Assembly: GCA_049791475.1 (NCBI GenBank)
Contig: JBAQZZ010000265.1
Span: 1 to 17,082, forward strand
Length of the DNA: 17,082 nt
Direction: 5' to 3'
From: CAXBID01 sp049791475
GTDB lineage: Bacteria > Bacteroidota > Bacteroidia > Flavobacteriales > Flavobacteriaceae
Position 1 is the stretch's first letter, and each line of letters begins with the position of its first letter. Positions 1 to 7,627 of the stretch are shown here, piece after piece. Position numbers and translations under genes: made by a program. The notes beneath the pieces were generated by a model, which saw nothing but the letters and a program-made list of their open reading frames with translations, was not told the DNA's origin and made no database searches.

Positions 1-154
1 CCCAATTAAAGGCTTCAGCAATTTCTTTATAAACAATTTTACCATTAACAATATTTAATCCTTTGGCTAAAGCCAAATTACTATCGCAGGCTTTTTCCCA
101 TCCTTGATTTGCTAATTTAATAACATAGCGTAATTGCTTCATATTAATATCCAT
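1..154 (-). pseudogene. C-terminal remnant of alanine dehydrogenase (runs off left edge)
   Basis: Reading leftward from an ATG at 154, the frame encodes about 51 residues, including LANQGWEKA, LALAKGLNIVNGKIVYKEIA and EAFNW. This matches the extreme C-terminus of alanine dehydrogenases (Ald), where 'KLANxGWxxA...ALAxGxNxxxGKxxYxxVAxAF' is the usual ending. Ald is normally about 370-400 residues and makes pyruvate and ammonia from alanine with NAD+. Here the frame upstream of the ATG is non-homologous and closes at an in-frame stop at 236-238, so the catalytic and NAD-binding parts cannot be present. The last few residues lie outside the window. I infer a degraded, probably non-functional remnant; a short expressed peptide cannot be excluded. 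Identification is by motif memory only. Confidence 0.55.
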
Positions 155-218
155 TATGGAGACATGCTCACTAAAGCATATTGGTAAGAAAATCAAAAAA
201 AAGTCTAGTTCAAATAAA

Positions 219-488
219 CTAATTTTTTTTATGCTTTATTTTTAAAATGATAATGGTAAGCGATAAAATTGAAGTCATAATATTTGCAATTACCATAGAT
301 AAGCTATTAATATAAAAACCATATATCAACCATAAAAGCACACCAATAAACATAACCACAAACATGGTTAAAGATATAGCTTCAACATCTTTAGTTTTCC
401 AAGCTTTATATACCTGTGGCACAAATGCCGATGTTGTTAATATGGCAGCTATAAACCCAACTATTTCTATGGTTTTTATTTCAAACAT
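219..488 (-). CDS. SemiSWEET family sugar transporter (PQ-loop, MtN3/saliva)
   Basis: An 89-residue protein with three predicted transmembrane helices (about 7-26, 38-58 and 63-84), the size and topology of bacterial SemiSWEETs, which work as dimers to move sugars across the inner membrane. The PQ motif is P24-Q25 in AFVPQVYKAWKTK, followed by the typical ISLxMF segment. W53 and N69 sit 16 residues apart, the same spacing as the substrate-pocket Trp and Asn of characterised SemiSWEETs. It ends in TAG at 219-221. It is the first gene leftward from a divergent intergenic region shared with the RNA methyltransferase at 643. Substrate cannot be read from the sequence. The family call is secure; the transport role is from family knowledge. 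Confidence 0.92.
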   Translation of the reverse strand: MFEIKTIEIVGFIAAILTTSAFVPQVYKAWKTKDVEAISLTMFVVMFIGVLLWLIYGFYINSLSMVIANIMTSILSLTIIILKIKHKKN

Positions 489-513
489 GAGTGGCTTTTA
501 AATACTATTAATG

Positions 514-543
514 CAAATATTATAATATTCTGGTTTAAAACAA
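514..543 (-). promoter_or_regulatory. Possible promoter for the SemiSWEET gene
   Basis: On the minus strand TTG (541-543) is followed after 18 bases by TAATATTTG (514-522), one base longer than the Bacteroidota -7 consensus TAnnTTTG. Transcription would begin about 20 bases upstream of the ATG at 488. The spacing fits, but the -7 box is imperfect and the region is AT-rich, so chance is possible. Confidence 0.33.
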
Positions 544-606
544 CCCATCGTTCTAATTATGTTTCCCTCAATTAAATCTTAGATTTAAAAGAAACTAAAT
601 ATTCTT

Positions 607-614
607 TAATTTTG
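607..614 (+). promoter_or_regulatory. Possible -7 box for the RNA methyltransferase unit
   Basis: TAATTTTG matches the Bacteroidota -7 consensus TAnnTTTG exactly and lies 28 bases before the ATG at 643. No convincing TTG -33 element is found at the usual distance, so this is only a half-promoter by sequence. Confidence 0.38.
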
Positions 615-642
615 TTGAGTAACTAACTGATGAAATTATAAC

Positions 643-1173
643 ATGCGAAAACTAAAAAATAGCGAATTAGATAGATTAAGTATTGAGACTTTTAAAGACG
701 TTGAAAAAACGCCTATCATTATTATTCTTGATAATATTAGAAGCTTAAACAATATTGGCTCTGTTTTTAGAACAAGTGATGCCTTTTTAATTGAAAAAAT
801 TTATCTGTGTGGAATTACGGCTACACCACCACATAAAGATATTCATAAAACCGCATTAGGAAGTACCGATACTGTAGCTTGGGAATACGCTAAAAACACG
901 CTTGAATTAGTTAAAAAATTAAAATCAGAAGATATAAAAGTCATTTCTATTGAACAAGCTGAAAACGCCACCATGCTAAACGATTTTGCGCCTAAACAAA
1001 AAACTACTTATGCGCTAGTTTTTGGAAACGAGGTAAAAGGCGTATCGCAAGATGTCGTTAATGCCAGTGATTTAGTTATTGAAATTCCGCAATTTGGCAC
1101 AAAACATTCTCTAAATATATCTGTGAGTTGTGGGGTTGTAACTTGGGATTTATTCAGTAAATTACAACACTAA
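643..1173 (+). CDS. SpoU/TrmH-family RNA 2'-O-methyltransferase
   Basis: A 176-residue SPOUT-class enzyme, expected to transfer a methyl group from SAM to a ribose 2'-OH in tRNA or rRNA. All three family motifs are visible: motif 1 at N37-T44 (NIGSVFRT, with the conserved Asn and Arg43), motif 2 at L125-V134 (FGNEVKGV) and motif 3 at I148-S162 (IPQFGTKHSLNISVS), the knotted SAM-binding region. It is at the short end of the family and lacks an N-terminal RNA-binding extension, so the exact substrate (for example tRNA position 18 versus other sites) cannot be assigned. It opens a run of three genes with gaps of 11 and 10 bases, probably one transcript. The start is supported by a conserved-looking N-terminus directly preceding the catalytic fold. 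Confidence 0.9.
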   Translation: MRKLKNSELDRLSIETFKDVEKTPIIIILDNIRSLNNIGSVFRTSDAFLIEKIYLCGITATPPHKDIHKTALGSTDTVAWEYAKNTLELVKKLKSEDIKVISIEQAENATMLNDFAPKQKTTYALVFGNEVKGVSQDVVNASDLVIEIPQFGTKHSLNISVSCGVVTWDLFSKLQH

Positions 1174-1184
1174 ATTATTTAAAA

Positions 1185-2012
1185 ATGAAACTGAAATTTA
1201 TTTTTTTACTTTTTACAGCCTTATTTCTTTCAGCTATATCTTTAACAGCTCAGGAAATTCCTATTGAATATCTTTCAATGGCTTTACAACCGAACCAACA
1301 AGAGCAAAATAAAACTATTTTAATCAACGAAATAGACGGAGTAACAAGTGAACATTTTACTATCACAAGTAATATTACTAAAAAAGTCGACCTTAAAGAA
1401 GGCTATAAAACCATTTACTTATTTATAACAGGTTATGGCAACCTAACATCGGGTGGAACAACTTACGAAATTGTACCGGAAACTATTATGTTGCCAAATA
1501 CAGTTGAAGATATTTCTTTTAAACCTATTGAAAATGATACGCTTCATTATCTTAAAATATCAGTTTTACAAACAGAATTAGATATTGAATACATAAAAAC
1601 ATTTCCGAAGGAACATACCGAAAACATCTACTTTGCAAAGTTTACAGATTGCAAATCGTACACTGAGCCTATTAAAAGTCCACAAACAACAAGCCGAACT
1701 ATACTGCCTAATAAATACATTCCGAGGGTAGCCATGGGCACCGTTAAAACGATTGGTCCCGACAAAGTAGGCGCACATGAACACGCCATGTTGGAGCAAT
1801 TATTTTTAGGACTTACCGATAATCAAACCATTGTTTATGCCGATGATGCACAAGTAAATTTCCCTGAGTATGCATTACTACATATTCCTCGTGGCTCAAG
1901 TCATTCCGTGAGTGTGAATGCAAATAATGAAATGTACTATGTTTGGATGGATTTTTTCGTGGATAAAGATGGAGAAGAGTGGTTGAAAACTCATAATATA
2001 AAAGATGAGTAA
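1185..2012 (+). CDS. Secreted two-domain cupin-fold protein
   Basis: A 275-residue protein with a clear signal peptide (lysine near the N-terminus, hydrophobic stretch 4-20, cleavage probably near LTA-Q around residue 22). The C-terminal half carries a cupin motif: G-A-H198-E-H200 followed by E204-Q, then after a spacer the second motif LHIPRGSSH ending in H240. H198, H200, E204 and H240 are the usual metal ligands. An N-terminal part (about 70-115, with YLFITGYGNL and a following 'V/E-P' stretch) looks like a second, metal-less cupin barrel, giving a bicupin arrangement. Cupins of this type bind small molecules or act as metal-dependent enzymes; nothing identifies the substrate. It sits 11 bases after the RNA methyltransferase and 10 bases before a SAM methyltransferase, so co-transcription is likely, though a functional link is not obvious. 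Confidence 0.75.
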   Translation: MKLKFIFLLFTALFLSAISLTAQEIPIEYLSMALQPNQQEQNKTILINEIDGVTSEHFTITSNITKKVDLKEGYKTIYLFITGYGNLTSGGTTYEIVPETIMLPNTVEDISFKPIENDTLHYLKISVLQTELDIEYIKTFPKEHTENIYFAKFTDCKSYTEPIKSPQTTSRTILPNKYIPRVAMGTVKTIGPDKVGAHEHAMLEQLFLGLTDNQTIVYADDAQVNFPEYALLHIPRGSSHSVSVNANNEMYYVWMDFFVDKDGEEWLKTHNIKDE

Positions 2013-2022
2013 AACCCAATAA

Positions 2023-2682
2023 ATGTCCAATAAAACAAAGAAACCTTGGCCTACTAAAGATGTCATGAATCAAATTTATGAACTAAAACTTTGGGGTGGA
2101 AACGAATTCGATTTTTATTCTGGGTCTGGGTCGCACGATACTAAAATTATAAATCCATATTTAGAAAGTATCATTTCATTCTTAAATGCTAACCATTCTT
2201 CTTTAGTTGTTTGCGATTTAGGTTGTGGCGATTTTAATATTGGAAAACGCCTTACGAAATACACTAAAAAATACATTGCTATAGATATTGTTGAAAAGCT
2301 TATCGCTAGAAATAAAAAACTATTTAAAGCAGACAACCTTGAGTTTTATTGTTTAGACATTACAAAAGACGAACTTCCGCCAGCAGATTGTATTATACTG
2401 CGGCAAGTATTACAGCATTTATCTAACGATGAAATACAAAACCTATTTAAAAAACTAACGGTTTACAACTATATTATTCTAACTGAACATTTACCATCAG
2501 GCCCTTTTATTCCCAATAAAGATATCATTTCTGGGCAAGGTATTAGACTAAAGCATAATAGCGGTGTTAATATTTTAGAAGCGCCTTTTAGTTTCAAAAT
2601 AAAAGAAGAAAAAATATTAAATGAGCATAGTCTAGAAAATGACAATGGGCGAATTGTAACAACGTTTTATAACGTATTTTAA
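2023..2682 (+). CDS. Class I SAM-dependent methyltransferase
   Basis: A 219-residue cytoplasmic protein with a Rossmann-type methyltransferase core. Motif I is V63-G74 (VCDLGCGDFNIG), the glycine-rich SAM loop; the acidic end of strand beta-2 is D88 in IAIDIV; the motif III region is around LDITKDELP (111-119); and a post-III element is ILRQVLQHLS (125-134). The N-terminal 60 residues (KKPWPTKDVM, ELKLWGGNEFDFYSGSGSHD) form a cap probably involved in substrate binding. The Gly-Gly-x-x-Phe-Asp-Phe-Tyr-Ser-Gly-x-Gly-Ser-His segment recurs, as I recall, in small methyltransferases of this type, but I cannot name the acceptor. It is the last gene of the three-gene run that starts at 643; no convincing terminator follows it. 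Confidence 0.85.
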   Translation: MSNKTKKPWPTKDVMNQIYELKLWGGNEFDFYSGSGSHDTKIINPYLESIISFLNANHSSLVVCDLGCGDFNIGKRLTKYTKKYIAIDIVEKLIARNKKLFKADNLEFYCLDITKDELPPADCIILRQVLQHLSNDEIQNLFKKLTVYNYIILTEHLPSGPFIPNKDIISGQGIRLKHNSGVNILEAPFSFKIKEEKILNEHSLENDNGRIVTTFYNVF

Positions 2683-2826
2683 AACACACATTAACAAAAT
2701 ATCATGTATTCATTCTTTAGCTTTTCAAATATGATTTCAACAATTAACAACTTGTTTTTTAAAAAGATATCAAAAGAAACCATTTAAAAATTCTAAATAG
2801 ACAATACTGAAAATTCAGATAGCGAC

Positions 2827-2851
2827 TTGCTTAAAAAAAGTATTAATTTTG
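2827..2851 (+). promoter_or_regulatory. Possible promoter for the GH63-like gene
   Basis: TAATTTTG (2844-2851) is an exact match to the Bacteroidota -7 consensus and lies 37 bases before the ATG at 2889. A TTG at 2827-2829 is the nearest -33 candidate, but the gap of 14 bases is shorter than the usual 17-23. The rest of the 2683-2888 gap holds no other recognised feature. Confidence 0.42.
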
Positions 2852-2888
2852 CCTAAATTGTTATTAAAAATTATAACCAATATAATTT

Positions 2889-5510
2889 ATGACTGATAAA
2901 AATCCTGAAGCAGAAAGACTAGCCGTTTCTGACAACTATAAAAACTGGAAAAAATGGGGGCCGTATTTAGCCGAAAGACAATGGGGAACTGTAAGAGAGG
3001 ATTATAGCGAACATGGTGAGTCATGGGAATTTATAGATCATGACAAAGCCAGGAGTAACGCTTACAGATGGGGAGAAGAAGGCATAGGTGGTTTCTGCGA
3101 TTCCAGAGAAATTTTGTGTTTAGCACCTGCTTTTTGGAATGGTAAAGACACCATTTTAAAAGAACGTTTATTCGGCCTTACAAACAACCAAGGTAACCAC
3201 GGCGAAGATGTAAAAGAGCTTTATTTTCATCAAGTATCTACACCAACACATTCGTACAATAAATATTTATACAAATATCCACATAGTAAATTTCCTTATG
3301 ATGAATTACTAAACGGAAATAGAAAAAGTAGAGACGAGCCAGAACACGAATTATTAGACACGGGTTGCTTTAAAAACAATGCCTATTTTGATTGTTTTAT
3401 TGAATATGCTAAAGCTGATGTAGATGATATTTTAATGAAAGTGACCGTGGTAAATAGAGGCTCAAAAGCTGCTGATATTCATGTATTACCGCATTTATGG
3501 TTTAGAAACTTCTGGAAACATAATGAAAAACACGAGAGACCTGCTATAAAATCTACTGCAAATAATGTTGCTAAATCTAGCAGCCACAGGAACGGCGACT
3601 ATTTTTTCTATCATGAAGATGGAAAACAACTGTTTTGCGAAAATGAAACTAATAATAAGCGTATTTATAATGTTAAAAATGAAGTTCCTTTTGTTAAGGA
3701 CGGTATTCATGAGCATGTAGTAAATAAAAAAAAGACAGTAAATCCAAAGAATAAGGGTTCAAAAATGGCCATTTGGCACGAGTTTAATCTTAAAGCTGGC
3801 GAAGAAAAAAGTATAAAAGTTCGCTTAAGTAAAGTAGAATTGGAAAATCCTTGGGAAGCATTTGATACTATATTTGACCAAAGAAAAATAGAATGCGAAG
3901 ATTTTTACAGCGCTATTATAAAAAAGGATTTACCAGAATCTCGACAAGACTTAGCAAGAAAAGCATTTTCAGGATTATTATGGACTAAGCAATTCTATTA
4001 TTTTGATGTTTTTAAATGGCTTTTTGGAGGACCAGGAGAAAACAAACCGAATAGAGTCAACAAGAGAAATTATAGTTGGCAACATCTTACCAATAGGCAT
4101 ATTATTTCAATGCCTGATAAATGGGAATACCCGTGGTATGCCGCCTGGGATTTAGCATTTCACATGGCGTCGTTTGTAGAAATTGACCCTTATTTTGCCA
4201 AAAATCAATTGTTGTTAGTTTTGCAGGAAAGCTATATGCATCCTAACGGACAAATTCCTGCTTACGAGTGGAATTTTAGCGATGTAAATCCTCCTGTACA
4301 TTCATATGCCGTTTGGAAAGTTTATGAGCAGGATAAAGCTAAAACAGGAAAAGGCGATATCCCTTTTTTAGAAAAAGCATTTCAAAAACTGCTCATCAAT
4401 TTTACATGGTGGGTAAATCAAAAAGACAAAAATGGTACCAACCTTTTTGAAGGGGGATTTTTAGGTTTAGATAATATTGGTGTTTTTGATAGAAACCACA
4501 TGCCTCCTGGTATAACGAGAATGCAGCAAGCTGATGCTACTAGTTGGATGGCGATGTTTTCTATTAACATGTTACGCATGTCGTTAGAACTTGCAAAAAC
4601 CAATAAAATTTACGAAGAATCGGCAGCTAATTTTTTCAGACATTTTTTAAATATTGCTTGGGCAATGCACCATATTGGCAAAAAAGATATCTCACTTTGG
4701 GACGATGATGACAACTTTTACTATGATGTTGTTGAAATGTCAAACGGATCAACCGATCGTTTACGAGTGCGCTCTTTAGTTGGTGTAATACCTATGTTTG
4801 CTGTTGAAATTATTCCTAAAGATTTATTTGAAGAATTAGAAGAATTTAGGAGACGTGCAAACCGTATTATAAAAACACGACCAGATTTAGCGTCTCTAAT
4901 TTCTAATTTAGAAGAAGCTAACAAAGATGGAAACTATTTGTTCTCAATTATGCGTGGTTTTAGGTTAGAACACTTGCTAAAACGCTTGTTAGATGAAGAT
5001 GAATTTTTATCAGATTATGGTATTCGTTCGCTATCAAAATATCACGAAAAATATCCTTTTGTTTTTCAACATCATGGGCGTCATCAAATTCAGTACGAAT
5101 CTGGCGAAAGTCGTTCTAGTATGTTTGGAGGCAATTCCAATTGGCGAGGTCCTATTTGGATGCCTTTAAATTATATGATTATTCAATCGTTACGAAAATA
5201 TTATACATTTTATGGCGACAAATACCAATATGAGTTCCCAACAGGTTCTGGTAAAAAATTAAATTTAAAGCAAATTGCTAACGAATTAACAAAACGACTT
5301 ATAAAACTTTTTGAACCCAATGAAGATGGTAAATTTCCATACCATTCTGAAGATGCTGACCAAGTTTTCACAAAAGATGAACATTTTAAAAATGAACATT
5401 TTTTCTATGAATTTTTTGATGGCGATACTGGAAAAGGCCTTGGAGCTTCTCACCAAACAGGATGGACGTCGCTTATTGCCAATTTAATTATGGAGATGGA
5501 TGAGGATTAA
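2889..5510 (+). CDS. GH63-like (MGH1-type) glycoside hydrolase, cytoplasmic
   Basis: An 873-residue protein of the GH63 / mannosyl-oligosaccharide-glucosidase-like group found in many bacteria. These are inverting hydrolases with a beta-rich N-terminal domain and a C-terminal (alpha/alpha)6 barrel. The N-terminus (WKKWGPYLAERQWGTVREDY) is typical of the bacterial branch. In the barrel, D421 lies in YAAWDLAFHMAS and matches the general-acid position of the family; E841 in FYEFFDGDTGKGLGASHQTG matches the general base. NWRGPIWMPLNY (751-762) is another hallmark. There is no signal peptide, so it should act inside the cell, probably on a cytosolic alpha-glucoside, mannosylglycerate-like solute or glycogen-related oligosaccharide; that is inference. 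It stands alone, with its own probable promoter and no neighbouring carbohydrate-use genes. Catalytic residue assignments were made by eye against remembered family motifs. Confidence 0.87.
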   Translation: MTDKNPEAERLAVSDNYKNWKKWGPYLAERQWGTVREDYSEHGESWEFIDHDKARSNAYRWGEEGIGGFCDSREILCLAPAFWNGKDTILKERLFGLTNNQGNHGEDVKELYFHQVSTPTHSYNKYLYKYPHSKFPYDELLNGNRKSRDEPEHELLDTGCFKNNAYFDCFIEYAKADVDDILMKVTVVNRGSKAADIHVLPHLWFRNFWKHNEKHERPAIKSTANNVAKSSSHRNGDYFFYHEDGKQLFCENETNNKRIYNVKNEVPFVKDGIHEHVVNKKKTVNPKNKGSKMAIWHEFNLKAGEEKSIKVRLSKVELENPWEAFDTIFDQRKIECEDFYSAIIKKDLPESRQDLARKAFSGLLWTKQFYYFDVFKWLFGGPGENKPNRVNKRNYSWQHLTNRHIISMPDKWEYPWYAAWDLAFHMASFVEIDPYFAKNQLLLVLQESYMHPNGQIPAYEWNFSDVNPPVHSYAVWKVYEQDKAKTGKGDIPFLEKAFQKLLINFTWWVNQKDKNGTNLFEGGFLGLDNIGVFDRNHMPPGITRMQQADATSWMAMFSINMLRMSLELAKTNKIYEESAANFFRHFLNIAWAMHHIGKKDISLWDDDDNFYYDVVEMSNGSTDRLRVRSLVGVIPMFAVEIIPKDLFEELEEFRRRANRIIKTRPDLASLISNLEEANKDGNYLFSIMRGFRLEHLLKRLLDEDEFLSDYGIRSLSKYHEKYPFVFQHHGRHQIQYESGESRSSMFGGNSNWRGPIWMPLNYMIIQSLRKYYTFYGDKYQYEFPTGSGKKLNLKQIANELTKRLIKLFEPNEDGKFPYHSEDADQVFTKDEHFKNEHFFYEFFDGDTGKGLGASHQTGWTSLIANLIMEMDED

Positions 5511-5620
5511 ATTTAGCTTGATTTTAAACTTTATAAAAACTAACTTAGCTTATCGTCTGATATGAGTCATTAAAACGGACTAATGTTATGAAAGCTTTGG
5601 TAGTAATTTAAAAAAACAAA

Positions 5621-6247
5621 ATGATGAAAAAAAATATGTTTTTATTGGCATTTCTGATATCAGCAATGATTTTTTCTCAAAATAGTACTGCAATAATATC
5701 TTTTAATGATGGTACAAAAAAAGAAGGTATTGTTGTGATAAAAAAGCAAAATGCTTGGGGTGGAGAGGGAGATGTACAGTATGAGAAAAACAATGAAAGT
5801 GTGGCTAGATATAGATTTTCAGAGATTAATAGAATAGATTATTTAAATGGTAGAGATACCATTAATACATTCTATATTATTAAAGAGAATGACAAAAAAA
5901 AAGAAAAATTCATTGTGGTTTCGTTAGAATGGAAGGGAAAGGTAAGTCTATTTAAAGAAGAATTTGTTAAAAACACTTATGAAAATATATACGGTTATAT
6001 ATATTCTAAATATTATCTACAAAAAAAAGATGAAGAAATTGTAAATATCTATCCTACAGCATATAGAAACGCCAAACGGCCTATGAAAAATTATTTTAGT
6101 GATTGTCCAAAATTGGTTGATCTTATTGAAAGAAATGCGTTTAAAAAGTATGTTCTAGGAAAGTATTCTAAGCTAAATGAAAGTGAGAGATTGGAATTAG
6201 AAATCATTGAAACGATTAAATATTATAATTCCAACTGTTTCAAATAA
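5621..6247 (+). CDS. Secreted protein of unknown function
   Basis: A 208-residue protein that I do not recognise. It begins with a signal peptide (MMKKNMFLLAFLISAMIFSQ, cleavage probably before Q20 or just after). The mature part opens with a beta-rich segment, ISFNDGTKKEGIVVI, resembling Bacteroidota secreted proteins in which a 'F-x-D-G-T-x-x-x-G' strand starts a small barrel. The C-terminal part has YFSDCPKLVDLI (158-169) and a terminal YYNSNC (201-206); a paired Cys-Pro-x-Leu and Tyr-Asn...Cys ending recurs in short periplasmic Bacteroidota proteins, so C162 and C206 might form a disulfide. It is flanked by a GH63-like gene 110 bases upstream and the convergent folK fusion 61 bases downstream, and shows no operon partner. 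Function unassigned. Confidence 0.8.
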   Translation: MMKKNMFLLAFLISAMIFSQNSTAIISFNDGTKKEGIVVIKKQNAWGGEGDVQYEKNNESVARYRFSEINRIDYLNGRDTINTFYIIKENDKKKEKFIVVSLEWKGKVSLFKEEFVKNTYENIYGYIYSKYYLQKKDEEIVNIYPTAYRNAKRPMKNYFSDCPKLVDLIERNAFKKYVLGKYSKLNESERLELEIIETIKYYNSNCFK

Positions 6248-6308
6248 AATAAAACTACTACAAACATCGTGTGTAATTAATTCCTTTGGCAAATACTTAT
6301 TTGGAAAA

Positions 6309-7439
6309 TCACTCCTCACAAATAGCATCTAAAACCCACAAATAATCCGCTCGATTATCTACAAAATCTCTATCAGAAATATCAATAATTTTTACATTAA
6401 AATCTTTTTGGGTTTTTAAAAACTCTAAATACCCTGAGTTTATTTTTTCCAAATAATCGTCAGCAATATTTTGCTCATAATCGCGCCCGCGTTTTTTTAT
6501 GTTGTTTTGTAACTGACTCGTATTTTGATATAAATACACATACAAATCTGGTTTCCGTAAATCTTTATACATTAAGTAAAATAGCTTTCGGTATAAACCA
6601 AACTCATCTTCATTTAAAGTAATTTTTGAGAAAATAAGCGATTTAAACACATCATAATCACTCACAATAAAATCTTTAAATAAATCGAGTTGTGATAAAT
6701 CATCCGAAATTTGTTGGTATCTATCTGCCAAAAAAGACATTTCTAAAGTAAACGCATACCTATTAGCATCTTCATAAAATTTTGGCAAAAAAGGGTTATC
6801 GGCAAACCGTTCTAAAATTAATTTTGCATTAAAATCGTGCGCTATTTTTGTAGCTAAACTGGTTTTTCCAGCACCTATATTCCCTTCAATAGCGATGTAA
6901 TTGTACTTTGAAAAATTAAAGCTTTTGCTCGGGTTTTTTAACCATATTTTAATAGGTTCTAAAACCGATTCATCATCACATTCATCCAATAAAACCGATA
7001 CTAATTTATCTAATTTAGGATGTTTAACTTTAGAGGCAACATCATGTAATGGCTGTAAAACAAACTTGCGTTTCTGCATTTCTGGATGTGGCAATTGCAA
7101 AGTTTCTGTGGCTATTATTTTATCTTCGGCAAATACGATATCTAAATCAATAGTTCTGGCTTCGTAAGTGTTAATATGGGTTCTGGTGCGTCCTAAAGTG
7201 GTTTCAATATCTAATAAAATATCAAGTACATTTTGTGGTTCTAAATAGCTTTCTAAAACCAAACAGCAGTTTAAAAAATCATCACTTTTAAAACCAAAAG
7301 CAGGCGATTTATAAACTTTAGATATTAAATTTATATTCCCAATACGTTTATGAATAGCATCAACAGCATCTTGAAGATTTTTAAATTTATCGCCTTTATT
7401 ACTACCTAAAGCAATATGAAATGTTGTGGGTTGCATCAT
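6309..7439 (-). CDS. folK: Fused HPPK (FolK) and deoxynucleoside kinase
   Basis: A 376-residue bifunctional protein. Residues 1-160 are 6-hydroxymethyl-7,8-dihydropterin pyrophosphokinase, the ATP-dependent step before dihydropteroate synthesis in folate formation: ALGSNKGDK near the start, R95-T-I-D98-L-D100 carrying the two Mg-binding aspartates, and LPHPEMQKRKFVLQPL (116-131). Residues 175-376 are a deoxynucleoside kinase: Walker A G186-NIGAGKTS194, E210 in LILERF, and a LID arginine/lysine cluster KKRGRDYE (315-322). At the position of the usual D/E-R-S/Y catalytic motif the sequence is S260-D-Y-D-V-F-K-S, with tyrosine where arginine is usual. This fusion is widespread in Bacteroidota, so it is not a sequencing artefact, and couples folate-dependent thymidylate supply with deoxynucleoside salvage. 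Two ATGs (7439 and 7436) begin the frame; either could be used. Confidence 0.93.
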   Translation of the reverse strand: MMQPTTFHIALGSNKGDKFKNLQDAVDAIHKRIGNINLISKVYKSPAFGFKSDDFLNCCLVLESYLEPQNVLDILLDIETTLGRTRTHINTYEARTIDLDIVFAEDKIIATETLQLPHPEMQKRKFVLQPLHDVASKVKHPKLDKLVSVLLDECDDESVLEPIKIWLKNPSKSFNFSKYNYIAIEGNIGAGKTSLATKIAHDFNAKLILERFADNPFLPKFYEDANRYAFTLEMSFLADRYQQISDDLSQLDLFKDFIVSDYDVFKSLIFSKITLNEDEFGLYRKLFYLMYKDLRKPDLYVYLYQNTSQLQNNIKKRGRDYEQNIADDYLEKINSGYLEFLKTQKDFNVKIIDISDRDFVDNRADYLWVLDAICEE

Positions 7440-7508
7440 ACGAGAGCAAAATAATAAAAAGTAAATGGTTTCCTTTATATTTACTGTAAAGAGTTGTTCA
7501 CAAATTTA

Positions 7509-7566
7509 TTCTCGATACTATGCTTCAAAAGTTGCATCGCTGAAACAAATGCAAGAACTCATTTGT
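7509..7566. repeat. Possible degenerate copy of the cassette repeat
   Basis: TTCTCGATAC (7509-7518) is identical to the start of the right-hand cassette repeat (7925-7934). It is followed by self-complementary segments: TTGCAT 7532-7537 with ATGCAA 7549-7554, and alternatively ACAAATG 7545-7551 with CATTTGT 7560-7566. The two pairings overlap and would exclude each other. The other outer arm (CACTCGAA) is not preserved, so it may be a decayed repeat or an older insertion boundary. Confidence 0.4.
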
Positions 7567-7611
7567 CACTTCGAGTGATTCCGATTTTTTAATCGGGATT
7601 GTATCGAGAAG
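7564..7611 (+). repeat. Left inverted repeat of GIY-YIG cassette (stem-loop)
   Basis: A roughly 48-bp element reading TGTCA, C, TTCGAGTG, then a hairpin, then TGTATCGAGAAG. The core hairpin is CCGATT (7581-7586), loop TTTT, AATCGG (7591-7596), and extends to 9 pairs (ATTCCGATT with AATCGGGAT) if one G-T pair is allowed. It ends 16 bases before the nuclease ATG. The same outer sequence reappears inverted directly after the gene at 7925-7969. Confidence 0.8.
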
Positions 7612-7627
7612 CTTTAATCTAAGAAAT

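Noticed and set aside
1578..2336. Reverse-frame ORFs within the cupin and methyltransferase genes
   Set aside because: Cysteine/phenylalanine/histidine-rich compositions typical of antisense translation of real genes.
2704..2787. 27-codon ORF in the gap before the GH63-like gene (starts MYSFFSF)
   Set aside because: Very short, AT-driven composition, no recognisable family or separate promoter; it ends well before the GH63 promoter candidate.
6281..6306. Inverted repeat CAAATA/TATTTG between the convergent secreted-protein and folK genes
   Set aside because: The stem is short, A-T only and the loop too small without losing pairs; no T-tract, so not called a terminator.
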